Notes under the pieces: model-generated
What the model was told of the DNA's origin: nothing
Seen by the model: the letters and a program-made list of their open reading frames with translations, nothing else
Database searches by the model: none
Position numbers and translations under genes: made by a program
Shown here: piece by piece, positions 22,305 to 32,799 of the stretch
Layout: each line of letters begins with the position of its first letter
Position numbering within the stretch: the first letter of the stretch is position 1
From: Nephrocerus scutellatus
Lineage: Eukaryota; Arthropoda; Insecta; Diptera; Pipunculidae
DNA length: 64,000 nucleotides
Direction of reading: 5' to 3'
NCBI GenBank assembly: GCA_947095585.1
Contig: OX352763.1
Span: forward strand, 64,699,016 to 64,763,015

Positions 22305-23090
22305 TATATGGATCACATCGTGGTATATGGAAAAACTCTAGAAGAATATAATTCTAATCTAGTTGAAATTTTTGAACGTTTGAAATCACATAATTTAAAA
22401 CTACAGCCGGAAAAATGTCAATTCTTGAGAACAGAGCTCACTTACCTAGGACACGTAATTACAGAATCAGGAATCAAACCAGATCCTAGTAAAATAGTAT
22501 GTGTTAAGGAATTCAAACAACCCAAAAATGTTAAAAAAATTAAAATGTTCTTGGGTCTCGCAGGATATTATCGTCGAGTCATTCAAGATTTTGCAAAAAT
22601 TTCAAAACCACTAACGGCACTCTTAAGAAAAGACGTACCATTCTCGTGGACTCCATTATGTACTGTCGCCTTTCATGAACTCAAGTCAAAACTTATAAGC
22701 CCTCCTCTTCTTCAATATCCTGATTTTAACAACAAATTTATTCTAACAACAGATGCAAGTGATGTTGCCATCGGAAGTGTTTTGTCACAAGGTGAGATAG
22801 GAAATGATTTACCTATCGCCTATGCCTCTCGCACTTTAAATAAAAGTGAGAAGAATTATTCTACTACGGATAAGGAATTGCTTGCCATTGTTTGGTCAGT
22901 CCGGCATTTCCGACCCTACCTGTATGGAAGAAAATTCGTCCTTTACACCGATCACAAACCTCTCATTTACATCCACAATTGTAAAGACATAAGTTCAAGA
23001 TTAATGAGGTATCGTCTACAACTCGTAGAATTCGACTACGAAATCATACATAAGAAGGGCGAACAAAACACAAATGCAGACTGCCTCAGC
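22305..23090 (+). pseudogene. Gypsy RT C-terminal half and RNase H, truncated
   Basis: Resumes the pol frame after the mariner-type insert. The YxDD motif reads YMDH, so the last catalytic aspartate is lost. Then LTYLGHVIT, a thumb/connection (MFLGLAGYYRRVI), and RNase H: LTTDASDVAIGSVLSQ, STTDKELLAIVWS, FVLYTDHKPL. The frame ends near 23085 within the NADCLS motif and continues for a few codons in unrelated sequence (same as 27560 onward). Integrase and 3' LTR are missing. Confidence 0.92.
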
Positions 23091-23381
23091 CTCCTCGTCA
23101 CTGGATAGGGTGATGGTCGGGGTGCATCCGTCCGCTTTGGTTGTCGTAGCGTCAATCCGGCGTGCCTTAGTCTCCTCTAGGTCCCTCAGGTTGCGGGTTG
23201 TCGGCGCTTGACTTGCATCCTCCCAGTCCGGTGATCGTGGGTCTCCTCCCACTGGTCGTCGTCCAATGGCTTCATTAGTGATCGCTGGTAGACCCGCTCC
23301 GCCTACTGTCTGGCTGCTTCGAACTTATGTTTTAATGTTGTTGTAAAGAATAATTACGTAGTTAACTAGAGAGACAGAAAG
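23086..23381 (-). pseudogene. Ulp1-like ORF, N-terminal fragment (copy a)
   Basis: Minus-strand fragment of the protein described at 26560-27720, covering DWEDASQAP, RNLRDLEETKARRID and TPTITLSSDEE. It is joined on its left to the truncated Gypsy RNase H and on its right to a 412-like LTR. Both joins are chimeric. No catalytic domain here. Confidence 0.6.
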
Positions 23382-23382
23382 T

Positions 23383-23942
23383 CGCGTAGTGAAAAACAAT
23401 GTAGTTATTATGAAAAACAATCCCCTGATAGTTAAGGAGTGTATCGTCGAATCTATGCAGTGGCTGCAACGTATTCGTACTGCGGCTATCGCAAAGGCAC
23501 TAAGCAGTACTGGTTAAGAAAGAATAAAACCTTTCTGTTTTGTGCTGAGAATTACTCTGTTTTTATTTCATAAAATCTTCTTCTTTTATAGTAAAGTTAA
23601 CAAAGAAAGTTGCTTATTTACTAATAGAAAATATATATATCTAATAATATAGTGTATCGTTATCGATGCACTTGAAATAATCTTATCGGTTACAAAATAG
23701 TGTGCTCCTTAATGGTGCACTTAAAATATTTATGTTAGAGTAATGCACAATGCAAATGCTCTACTTGTGTGTATGATTCATAATGCACTGTGTCGATATT
23801 AACCGAACACGTGTGCTTTGTTTATACTATTGCGTAATTTATGGCTTGTGCGTTTGAATATTTACATTGAGTATTGGTGCTGACACAATTTATGTTCTTT
23901 AGGTTTTTGTTTGGATGGTGTGTATCTTATCGATATACACTA
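23383..23942 (-). mobile_element. 412/Mdg1-like LTR, unit A
   Basis: On the minus strand it runs from near TAGTGTATATC to CACTACGCG, with a tataaaag promoter-like motif (minus, near 23590) and AATAAA (near 23570). Copies at 27701, 31970 and 34470. TGTAGT-type LTR starts are typical of the 412/Mdg1 group. In unit A the terminal base block is altered (acctcactc instead of acaccctc). Confidence 0.7.
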
Positions 23943-24240
23943 CCTCACTCACCCTTTGAAAAAAAAATTATTTTGTATATGAAAAAAAAATGTTTGTATA
24001 ATATTTTCAAAAATACGTAATAATAGCATAAAAAATGTGGTAATATTAATGATGTAGGTTAGCTTAGTCTAGGTTTGTACAATTTCAGTTGATTATTATG
24101 TAGTTCCTTATGGATACCCGTTAATATTTACAATAGTGCTTACTCCATTTTTTCTAATTATTTCAAAAGGTCCTTTGTATGGGCTTTGACTTTTATTTCT
24201 ATTTTCTAATTTTACTAGTATTAAATCGCCTATTTCTGCC
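23943..24240 (-). pseudogene. 412-like integrase C-terminal (GPY/F) tail and 3' untranslated region, unit A
   Basis: Between the LTR and the Harbinger fragment. On the minus strand about 24240-24110 reads KAEIGDLILVKLENRN then SPYKGPFEI, the GPY/F module at the end of Gypsy integrases, in frame with the integrase that continues beyond the Harbinger in units C and D. The rest is AT-rich with no ORF. Units B-D carry a TGA in SPYK and a small deletion that this copy lacks. Confidence 0.7.
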
Positions 24241-24243
24241 TTA

Positions 24244-24624
24244 GGCTGTGTTTATGGCGAAGCGTATTCGCGTCGCGTGACGCGATGCGATTCGCTGCTG
24301 GCGATCAATTACATGCGTACATATGAAGGTGTTTATGGCGCAGCGATTTGGCGAAAAGCGAAATGAGCGACTGCACGCGACAATCAAAATATTTTGAATC
24401 AGTTTAGCGAATCGCTCGTTCGTTATGGAAAAATGTATTGAGGTTGTGCGCAGAAACCAGTGTTTGTGGAATCTCTTCCGAAATATATTAAAATGTTTCA
24501 CTGTTCATACGATAATACTCTTTAAATTTTTCAGGAAATTTGTGGAGGCGGGGGTGCAAATGCTGAAATATTCCATGACGTTTGCGTTCTTTGTTAATTG
24601 GATGCACTTGAAATCTCTTATGTC
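24244..24624 (-). mobile_element. PIF/Harbinger-like element, truncated (unit A)
   Basis: Left terminal repeat GGCTGTGTTTATGGCGAAGC at 24244, preceded by TTA. It matches 32800-33180 but is cut at cttatgt and joined to Ulp1-like sequence. It includes part of the transposase remnant (FRMNSETFQ-type region) on the minus strand. Confidence 0.8.
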
Positions 24625-24800
24625 TCCTCTAGGTCCCTCAGGTTGCTGGTTTTCGGCGTTTGACTTGCATCCTCCCAGTCCGAGGGTCGTGGGTCTCCTC
24701 CTACTGGTCGTCGACCAATGGCTTCATTAATGATCGCTGGTAGACTCGCTCCGCCTCCTGTCTGGCTGCTTCCAACTTCTGTTTTAATGTTGTATACATC
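24625..24800 (-). pseudogene. Ulp1-like ORF, start region (copy b)
   Basis: Minus-strand ATG at about 24798 opens MYTTLKQKLEAARQEAERVY, a charged, coiled-coil-like N-terminus, then a TAG and the DWEDASQ and RNLRDLEET region shared with 23086 and 27720. This is the only place where the start of the reading frame is visible, and it shows the sequence preceding the SSDEE linker of the protease. Confidence 0.5.
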
Positions 24801-25462
24801 GTTTTTTTTCGAGAAATTAGTTTTTTTTTTACACTTTTGTCTCTGTCACTTGTTGATGCGATTGCACATTGGTGACTGATAATCCTTTGAGTTTAGCCCA
24901 CCTATTTAAAGTGGACTAACGGGATATTCTTCAAATTAAAATAAATAGAATTTAAATTCTATTTATCCTGTGGGGGTCGTGCACTCTTTGGCCTGCTGTT
25001 GTCGTGTTCTTCTTTTCTCCTGCTGCCGTTGCCAGGTCGCTGTTGTTGTCTCCTTCGCTGTTGTTGTGATCGACTCGTCCCTGCTGCTGTCTCCCTTGTT
25101 TCTGCTGCCGTCGTGTTCGTTTCACTGCCGCTCTTTTGTTTTTGCTGCCATCTCTTTTTCCCTTGCTGTCCTTTCTTCTGCCTTGCTGCTGCTACCCTTG
25201 TACCCCCCTGCTACCATACTGCTGTACCGAGAAATGTTGACTTTCCTCCCGGTATGGGAGTTTAAAGTTTTTCGTGTCTCCTTGAGCGCCTGCTGTGTCT
25301 CTCGGTGCGGTGTATGCTTGGACCGGTGGTCGTGAAGTGTCTGTTGAAGAACGAGTGTCTCGTCGGATCATTTACTTTGATGCTCCGGCTGTGACGAGTC
25401 TAGTGAGTCTAGGGTGTCTTCTGTCTTGAACTCCTTTAGTTCGCGCAGTGCGACTATTTTTG
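24801..25462. other. Unassigned segment of unit A
   Basis: No gene recognised. The right part (about 25330-25462, minus) still reads as the end of the adjacent integrase in a shifted frame (RLGINNKNSRTARTKEFK). The middle (about 24990-25210) is CTG/CAG-rich. The left part is AT-rich, with a near-palindromic aaatagaatttaaattctattt near 24950. It may include LTR sequence of the Osvaldo-like element, but no boundaries can be fixed. Repeated at 29101-29732. Confidence 0.4.
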
Positions 25463-26290
25463 TTATTTATACCGAGTCGCACGATTACTGGGGACACGAA
25501 AACGGTGACTTCGAAGGGTCGCAAAATTGTCGATCGCTTTGGACAGGTGGCATTGTTTGACTAGGACCATCTGTCCGATCGTTGGTTTCCATGACCGTCT
25601 GCGAAGATTGTAGTACCTAGCTTGATTCTGAGCCGCTTGTTCCAGGTTCCGACGCACGATTTGGAAGACTTCTTGGAGGTGCTCGGCCTTCTCTTTCGGT
25701 AATTGTTCGGTGTGTCCCGTCCCGCTAGTCCTTTCGTCAAAGAGTGTCCGTGGTAGGCAAGGCCCTCGACCCTGGGTGAGGAATGCCAGACTGAAACCTG
25801 TCGAATCCGTTACACTGGAGTTTATGGCCAATGAGATCTGGGGGAGGAGTTCGTCCCACCCCCTATGCTGTTCACCTACGAACTGGGCGACCATTGTTTT
25901 GACCGTGCGGTTTGTCCTTTCTGTGGGGTTCTCTTTCCGGAACTGGCTACTGGAAAATTGGACTCGATTATCGCTCACGAAGATCTTAGGTACGCCATAT
26001 CTGGCCAAGATTCGTTCGCGAAACGCCTTCTTCAGAGATTCCGATGTGGCTTTTCGTAGCGGGACGATCTCTGTCCACTTCGAGAACTTGTCGAATAGGA
26101 CTAATATTATCGTGTTGCCGTGTTTGAATCGGGTATGTGGTCCGACGAAATCGGCACAGACTATGTTCCAGTGTCCGTCCGCGATTTGCGACAAAATTTC
26201 TCCGGCCGGCTTCTGCTGGATGGACTTATACTTCTGGCATGATTCACACTGCGACGTTCACGCACGACTCTCCGCTGGTCGATCAGCAGC
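25463..26290 (-). pseudogene. Gypsy (Osvaldo-like) integrase, deleted, unit A
   Basis: Minus-strand integrase: the CC of the zinc motif (CESCQKYK, about 26270-26240), core Asp in CADFVGP, second Asp in VSDNRVQF, Glu in NPTERTNRT, then DKFSKWTEIVP and STGFSLAFLTQGR. D2 to E spacing is 16 residues instead of the usual 35, so about 57 bp of the catalytic core are deleted and the enzyme cannot be functional. Upstream His residues and a TGA lie at the edge near 26290. Resemblance to Osvaldo-type Gypsy integrases is from memory of motif style and is tentative. Confidence 0.8.
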
Positions 26291-26559
26291 CTTCTTTTAT
26301 ACCCAACTTAACGGTATATTTGTTCCAGTATGTGTGTGGTATGTTATTGATAATAGGCTCACAAACCATTACCACGGGTGTATTTGTATGTAATATGTAA
26401 TTTACACTGTGTGTTGCCATGAGCATTTCTATGCAATTATTGGTGCAGTGCTATTGGAGCAAAACACTTACAATATTTTACCATACAAGGTGCTTATAAA
26501 ACATAAAAAAACGAAATAATGATTATTTTATATATATTTTTTTTTTGTTTATTTTAAAT
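26291..26559. other. AT-rich spacer of unit A
   Basis: No gene or recognisable element. It contains poly(A/T) runs near 26510-26570 and stops in all frames. Repeated at 30561-30829. Confidence 0.5.
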
Positions 26560-27720
26560 ATTATTTATTTTTGTCCAAACCCTGGTCCCGCTGAGCTGGT
26601 TTCTGCTGTAGGGGTGATTTTGGAATTCGTCCAAACCCCCCCCCCCCTTTAATTCCGCCAAGAAGGATGATGCTGGCCTCTCCTGATCGTTTGATCTTGA
26701 CCTGGTTCTTGTTGTGGGTGGTCGTGATGATGAAATTCTTCCGTGTGTGTTTGCGGTGTCCCGCCTTCGCCTTGGCAATGCTCGCATGACCTCTTGTGGC
26801 CACGGTTGGTGTTGTTCCCGGTCACTATGGGGTGCACGGGGCTCTTCGTTGCCCGTGGCCCAGACTTTAGAGTGGCACTCGTGCAGAACGATGTCAGGTA
26901 CTTTTCGTTAGCGAGTTCTCTTATGACACAGGCTATTTCGCAGCGCTCCTGTTCCGCGTGCGGGTTCGCTTAAAAAGAGCCTTGCGCAGTGCAGCAGGAA
27001 AAGGCTGCAGTCGAATTTTGTTGCGTTGTTTTGGTATTCGCACCTATTTCTCCGGTAGGATGAGGCTCAGATCCGTGATGCCTTATTGCTTCCTCGGTGG
27101 TCACATACTGTCGCAGGAGGTCGAAATGGTAGTCGGTTGGAAGCCGTGGCAGTGAGTCAAAGGCTAGGATCTCACCGTAGGGCAATTTCTGGCCCTGTGT
27201 CAGATGTATCACAACCAGGAACCAATGGTAGTTTTAGTTAACCGGCACCACGATGTAGTCCATCCCTAGTAGGATTATGTCCTTGGTCCATCTGGCTACG
27301 GCGGAGAGCGACGGGTTGCCAGTTCCTGCGGTGATTCGTCATCCTTCCCCTCAACTTGCATGATGCACTCGATGAAGAACGTGCTGGTTATATGGATGCG
27401 CTGCTCAGTCAAGATTCAGTGCCGAATCCACCGCAACTGGAACTCAATGAGCTGGTCATAGACGAACCTACCGATCGCCAGACGGCCGTTGTCCTCCTTA
27501 GTATTGGCGATCTCGCCGGGTCATGGGGGAAAAACACATAGGTGGTTTGTCGGGGTAGCCTCCTCCTCGTCACTGGATAGGGTGATGGTCGGGGTGCATC
27601 CGTCCGCTTTGGTTGTCGTAGCGTCAATCCGGCGTGCCTTAGTCTCCTCTAGGTCCCTCAGGTTGCGGGTTGTCGGCGCTTGACTTGCATCCTCCCAGTC
27701 CGCGTAGTGAAAAACAATGT
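26560..27720 (-). pseudogene. Ulp1/SENP-like (C48) cysteine protease pseudogene, unit A
   Basis: Reading the minus strand across frames gives a SUMO/Ubl-protease catalytic domain: acidic linker TPTITLSSDEEE; FPP-PGEIANTKEDNGRLAIGR then FVYDQLIEFQLRWI (27480-27420); RIHITSTFFIECI; ARWTKDIILLGMDYIVVPVN; NYHWFLVVI (catalytic His, about 27222); GEILAFDSL (Asp, about 27160); YQNN with FDCSLFLLHCARLFL (Gln and Cys, about 27035-26985, Gly after Cys replaced by Ser). The family deconjugates SUMO; SENP6/7-like spacing is my best match. Broken by two TGA, one TAA and at least two frameshifts. The C-terminus is basic and Arg/Ser/Gln-rich (RRRRDTANTHGR). Host-gene capture or a transposon-encoded Ulp1 are both possible. 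Confidence 0.7.
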
Positions 27721-28251
27721 AGTTATTATGAAAAACAATCCCCTGATAGATAAGGAGTGTATCGTCGAATCTATGCAGTGACTGCAACGTATTCGTACTG
27801 CGGCTATCGCAAAGGCACTAAGCAGTACTGGTTAAGAAAGAATAAAACCTTTCTGTTTTGTGCTGAGAATTACTCTGTTTTTATTTCGTAAAATCTTCTT
27901 CTTTTATAGTAAAGTTAACAAAGAAAGTTGCTTATTTACTAATAGAAAATATATATATCTAATAATATAGTGTATCGTTATCGATGCACTTGAAAATGTC
28001 AAAATAGTGTGCTCCTTAGTGGTGCACTTGAAATATTTATGTTAGAGTAATGCACAATGCAAATGCTCTACTTGTTTGTATGATTCATAATGCACTGTGT
28101 CGATATTAACCGAACACGTGTGCTTTGTTTATACTATTGCGTAATTTATGGCTTGTGCGTTTGAATATTTACATTGAGTATTGGTGCTGTCACAATTTAT
28201 GTTCTTTAGGTTTTTGTTTGGATGGTGTGTATCTTATGGATATACACTACA
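27701..28251 (-). mobile_element. 412/Mdg1-like LTR, unit B
   Basis: 551 bp; on the minus strand TGTAGTGTATATCC to CACTACGCG, preceded by the purine-rich GAGGGTGAGGG (28252-28262), a good polypurine tract. Nearly identical to 31970-32520. Its lower end abuts the Ulp1-like fragment at a chimeric junction. Confidence 0.75.
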
Positions 28252-28527
28252 CCCTCACCCTCAAATTTATTTTGTATATGAAAAAAAAATGTTTGTATGA
28301 TATTTTCAAAAATATGTAATAATAGCATAAAAAATGTGGTAATATTAATGATGTAAGTTAGGTTAGTCTAGGTTTGTACAATTTCAGTTGATTATTATGT
28401 AGTTCTTTATAGATACCGTTAATATTTACAATAGTGCTTACTCCATTATTTCAAAGGTCATTTGTATGGGCTTTGACTTTTATTTCTATTTTCTAATTTT
28501 ACTAGTATTAAATCGCCTATTTCTGCC
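28252..28527 (-). pseudogene. 412-like integrase tail and 3' region, unit B
   Basis: Same as 23943-24240 but with a TGA in the GPY/F module and a short deletion. The lesion is shared with units C and D, grouping B, C and D against A. Confidence 0.65.
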
Positions 28528-28530
28528 TTA

Positions 28531-28912
28531 GGCTGTGTTTATGGCGAAGCGTATTCGCGTCGCGTGACGCGATGCGATTCGCTGCTGGCGATCAATTACA
28601 TGCGTACATATGAAGGCGTTTATGGCGCAGCGATTTGGCGAAAAGCGAAATGAGCGACTGCACGCGACAATCAAAATATTTTGAATCAGTTTAGCGAATC
28701 GCTCGTTCGTTATGGAAAAATGTATTGAGGTTGTGCGCAGAAACCAGTGTTTGTGGAATCTCTTCCGAAATATATTAAAATGTTTCACTGTTCATACGAT
28801 AATACTCTTTAAATTTTTCAGGAAATTTGTGGAGGCGGGGGTGCAAATGCTGAAATATTCCATGACGTTTGCGTTCTTTGTTAATTGGATGCACTTGAAA
28901 TCTCTTATGTCT
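28531..28912 (-). mobile_element. PIF/Harbinger-like element, truncated (unit B)
   Basis: Same left end (after TTA) and same truncation point as in unit A, so the truncated form was amplified with the unit. Confidence 0.8.
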
Positions 28913-29100
28913 CCTCTAGGTCCCTCAGGTTGCGGGTTTTCGGCGTTTGACTTGCATCCTCCCAGTCCGAGGGTCGTGGGTCTCCTCCTACTGGTCGTCG
29001 ACCAATGGCTTCATTAATGATCGCTGGTAGACTCGCTCCGCCTCCTGTCTGGCTGCTTCCAACTTCTGTTTTAATGTTGTATACATCGTTTTTTTTCGAG
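28913..29100 (-). pseudogene. Ulp1-like ORF, start region (unit B)
   Basis: Near copy of 24625-24800 with the same TAG. Confidence 0.45.
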
Positions 29101-29732
29101 AAATTAGTTTTTTTTTTTACACTTTTGTCTTTGTCACATTGGTGACTGATAATCCTTTGAGTTTAGCCCACCTATTTAAAGTGGACTAACGGGATATTCT
29201 TCAAATTAAAATAAATAGAATTTAAATTCTATTTATCCTGTGGGGGTCGTGCACTCTTTGGCCTGCTGTTGTCGTGTTCTTCTTTTCTCCTGCTGCCGTT
29301 GCCAGGTCGCTGTTGTTGTCTCCTTCGCTGTTGTTGTGATCGACTCGTCCCTGCTGCTGTCTCCCTTGTTTCTGCTGCCGTCGTGTTCGTTTCACTGCCG
29401 CTCTTTTGTTTTTGCTGCCATCTCTTTTTCCCTTGCTGTCCTTTCTTCTGCCTTGCTGCTGCTACCCTTGTACCCCCCTGCTACCATACTGCTGTACCGA
29501 GAAATGTTGACTTTCCTCCCGGTATGGGAGTTTAAAGTTTTTCGTGTCTCCTTGAGCGCCTGCTGTGTCTCTCGGTGCAGTGTATGCTTGGACCGGTGGT
29601 CGTGAAGTGTCTGTTGAAGAACGAGTGTCTCGTCGGATCATTTACTTTGATGCTCCGGCTGTGACGAGTCTAGTGAGTCTAGGGTGTCTTCTGTCTTGAA
29701 CTCCTTTAGTTCGCGCAGTGCGACTATTTTTG
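29101..29732. other. Unassigned segment of unit B
   Basis: Near copy of 24801-25462; about 17 bp shorter near 29130. No gene recognised. Confidence 0.4.
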
Positions 29733-30560
29733 TTATTTATACCGAGTCGCACGATTACTGGGGACACGAAAACGGTGACTTCGAAGGGTCGCAAAATTGT
29801 CGATCGCTTTGGACAGGTGGCATTGTTTGACTAGGACCATCTGTCCGATCGTTGGTTTCCATGACCGTCTGCGAAGATTGTAGTACCTAGCTTGATTCTG
29901 AGCCGCTTGTTCCAGGTTCCGACGCACGATTTGGAAGACTTCTTGGAGGTGCTCGGCCTTCTCTTTCGGTAATTGTTCGGTGTGTCCCGTCCCGCTAGTC
30001 CTTTCGTCAAAGAGTGTCCGTGGTAGGCAAGGCTCTCGACCCTGGGTGAGGAATGCCAGACTGAAACCTGTCGAATCCGTTACACTGGAGTTTATGGCCA
30101 ATGAGATCTGGGGGAGGAGTTCGTCCCACCCCCTATGCTGTTCACCTACGAACTGGGCGACCATTGTTTTGACCGTGCGGTTTGTCCTTTCTGTGGGGTT
30201 CTCTTTCCGGAACTGGCTACTGGAAAATTGGACTCGATTATCGCTCACGAAGATCTTAGGTACGCCATATCTGGCCAAGATTCGTTCGCGAAACGCCTTC
30301 TTCAGAGATTCCGATGTGGCTTTTCGTAGCGGGACGATCTCTGTCCACTTCGAGAACTTGTCGAATAGGACTAATATTATCGTGTTGCCGTGTTTGAATC
30401 GGGGATGTGGTCCGACGAAATCGGCACAGACTATGTTCCAGTGTCCGTCCGCGATTTGCGACAAAATTTCTCCGGCCGGCTTCTGCTGGATGGACTTATA
30501 CTTCTGGCATGATTCACACTGCGACGTTCACGCACGACTCTCCGCTGGTCGATCAGCAGC
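29733..30560 (-). pseudogene. Gypsy (Osvaldo-like) integrase, deleted, unit B
   Basis: Near-identical copy of 25463-26290 (two amino-acid differences noticed in the ORF: Thr/Pro after GPH and Gly/Glu in QGR-P), with the same 16-residue D-to-E spacing. Confidence 0.8.
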
Positions 30561-30829
30561 CTTCTTTTATACCCAACTTAACGGTATATTTGTTCCAGTA
30601 TGTGTGTGGTATGTTATTGATAATAGGCTCACAAACCATTACCACGGGTGTATTTGTATGTAATATGTAATTTACACTGTGTGTTGCCATGAGCATTTCT
30701 ATGCAATTATTGGTGCAGTGCTATTGGAGCAAAACACTTACAATATTTTACCATACAAGGTGCTTATAAAACATAAAAAAACGAAATAATGATTATTTTA
30801 TATATATTTTTTTTTTGTTTATTTTAAAT
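30561..30829. other. AT-rich spacer of unit B
   Basis: Near copy of 26291-26559; nothing recognised. Confidence 0.5.
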
Positions 30830-31969
30830 ATTATTTATTTTTGTCCAAACCCTGGTCCCGCTGAGCTGGTTTCTGCTGTAGGGGTGATTTTGGAATTCGT
30901 CCAAACCCCCCCCCCCTTTAATTCCGCCAAGAAGGATGATGCTGGCCTCTCCTGATCGTTTGATCTTGACCTGGTTCTTGTTGTGGGTGGTCGTGATGAT
31001 GAAATTCTTCCGTGTGTGTTTGCGGTGTCCCGCCTTCGCCTTGGCAATGCTCGCATGACCTCTTGTGGCCACGGTTGGTGTTGTTCCCGGTCACTATGGG
31101 GTGCACGGGGCTCTTCGTTGCCCGTGGCCCAGACTTTAGAGTGGCACTCGTGCAGAACGATGTCAGGTACTTTTTCGTTAGCGAGTTCTCTTATGACACA
31201 GGCTATTTCGCAGCGCTCCTGTTCCGCGTGCGGGTTCGCTTAAAAAGAGCCTTGCGCAGTGCAGCAGGAAAAGGCTGCAGTCGAATTTTGTTGCGTTGTT
31301 TTGGTATTCGACCTATTTCTCCGGTAGGATGAGGCTCAGATCCGTGATGCCTTATTGCTTCCTCGGTGGTCACATACTGTCGCAGGAGGTCGAAATGGTA
31401 GTCGGTTGGAAGCCGTGGCAGTGAGTCAAAGGCTAGGATCTCACCGTAGGGCAATTTCTGGCCCTGTGTCAGATGTATCACAACCAGGAACCAATGGTAG
31501 TTTTAGTTAACCGGCACCACGATGTAGTCCATCCCTAGTAGGATTATGTCCTTGGTCCATCTGGCTACGGCGGAGAGCGACGGGTTGCCAGTTCCTGCGG
31601 TGATTCGTCATCCTTCCCCTCAACTTGCATGATGCACTCGATGAAGAACGTGCTGGTTATATGGATGCGCTGCTCAGTCAAGATTCAGTGCCGAATCCAC
31701 CGCAACTGGAACTCAATGAGCTGGTCATAGACGAACCTACCGATCGCCAGACGGCCGTTGTCCTCCTTAGTATTGGCGATCTCGCCGGGTCATGGGGGAA
31801 AAACACATAGGTGGTTTGTCGGGGTAGCCTCCTCCTCGTCACTGGATAGGGTGATGGTCGGGGTGCATCCGTCCGCTTTGGTTGTCGTAGCGTCAATCCG
31901 GCGTGCCTTAGTCTCCTCTAGGTCCCTCAGGTTGCGGGTTGTCGGCGCTTGACTTGCATCCTCCCAGTC
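30830..31969 (-). pseudogene. Ulp1/SENP-like protease pseudogene, unit B
   Basis: Near copy of 26560-27720 with the same stops and frameshifts around the HW, FDSL and FDCSLFLL motifs, so the gene was already dead before unit duplication. Small differences: a one-base change in the C-run near 30907 and single-base indels near 31170 and 31310. Confidence 0.7.
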
Positions 31970-32520
31970 CGCGTAGTGAAAAACAATGTAGTTATTATGA
32001 AAAACAATCCCCTGATAGATAAGGAGTGTATCGTCGAATCTATGCAGTGACTGCAACGTATTCGTACTGCGGCTATCGCAAAGGCACTAAGCAGTACTGG
32101 TTAAGAAAGAATAAAACCTTTCTGTTTTGTGCTGAGAATTACTCTGTTTTTATTTCGTAAAATCTTCTTCTTTTATAGTAAAGTTAACAAAGAAAGTTGC
32201 TTATTTACTAATAGAAAATATATATATCTAATAATATAGTGTATCGTTATCGATGCACTTGAAAATGTCAAAATAGTGTGCTCCTTAGTGGTGCACTTGA
32301 AATATTTATGTTAGAGTAATGCACAATGCAAATGCTCTACTTGTTTGTATGATTCATAATGCACTGTGTCGATATTAACCGAACACGTGTGCTTTGTTTA
32401 TACTATTGCGTAATTTATGGCTTGTGCGTTTGAATATTTACATTGAGTATTGGTGCTGTCACAATTTATGTTCTTTAGGTTTTTGTTTGGATGGTGTGTA
32501 TCTTATGGATATACACTACA
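31970..32520 (-). mobile_element. 412/Mdg1-like LTR, unit C
   Basis: 551 bp, near-identical to 27701-28251, again joined at its low end to the Ulp1-like fragment. Confidence 0.75.
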
Positions 32521-32796
32521 CCCTCACCCTCAAATTTATTTTGTATATGAAAAAAAAATGTTTGTATGATATTTTCAAAAATATGTAATAATAGCATAAA
32601 AAATGTGGTAATATTAATGATGTAAGTTAGGTTAGTCTAGGTTTGTACAATTTCAGTTGATTATTATGTAGTTCTTTATAGATACCGTTAATATTTACAA
32701 TAGTGCTTACTCCATTATTTCAAAGGTCATTTGTATGGGCTTTGACTTTTATTTCTATTTTCTAATTTTACTAGTATTAAATCGCCTATTTCTGCC
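32521..32796 (-). pseudogene. 412-like integrase tail and 3' region, unit C
   Basis: GPY/F tail with the B-D shared TGA, then AT-rich sequence and the purine tract beside the LTR. Confidence 0.65.
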
Positions 32797-32799
32797 TTA

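Noticed and set aside
24970..25335. Leu/Ser/Cys-rich plus-strand ORFs that look membrane-like
   Set aside because: Frame shadows of a CTG-rich segment; codon pattern is repeat-driven and no homologue is recognised.
25710..26393. 227-codon plus-strand ORF opposite the integrase
   Set aside because: Antisense shadow of the integrase; the minus strand has the family motifs.
26561..27212. Reading the 26.6-27.2 kb minus-strand region as a retroviral Gag with zinc knuckle (CEHCQGEGGTPQTH)
   Set aside because: The Cys/His spacing is not CX2CX4HX4C and the neighbouring frames give a consistent Ulp1-type domain instead.
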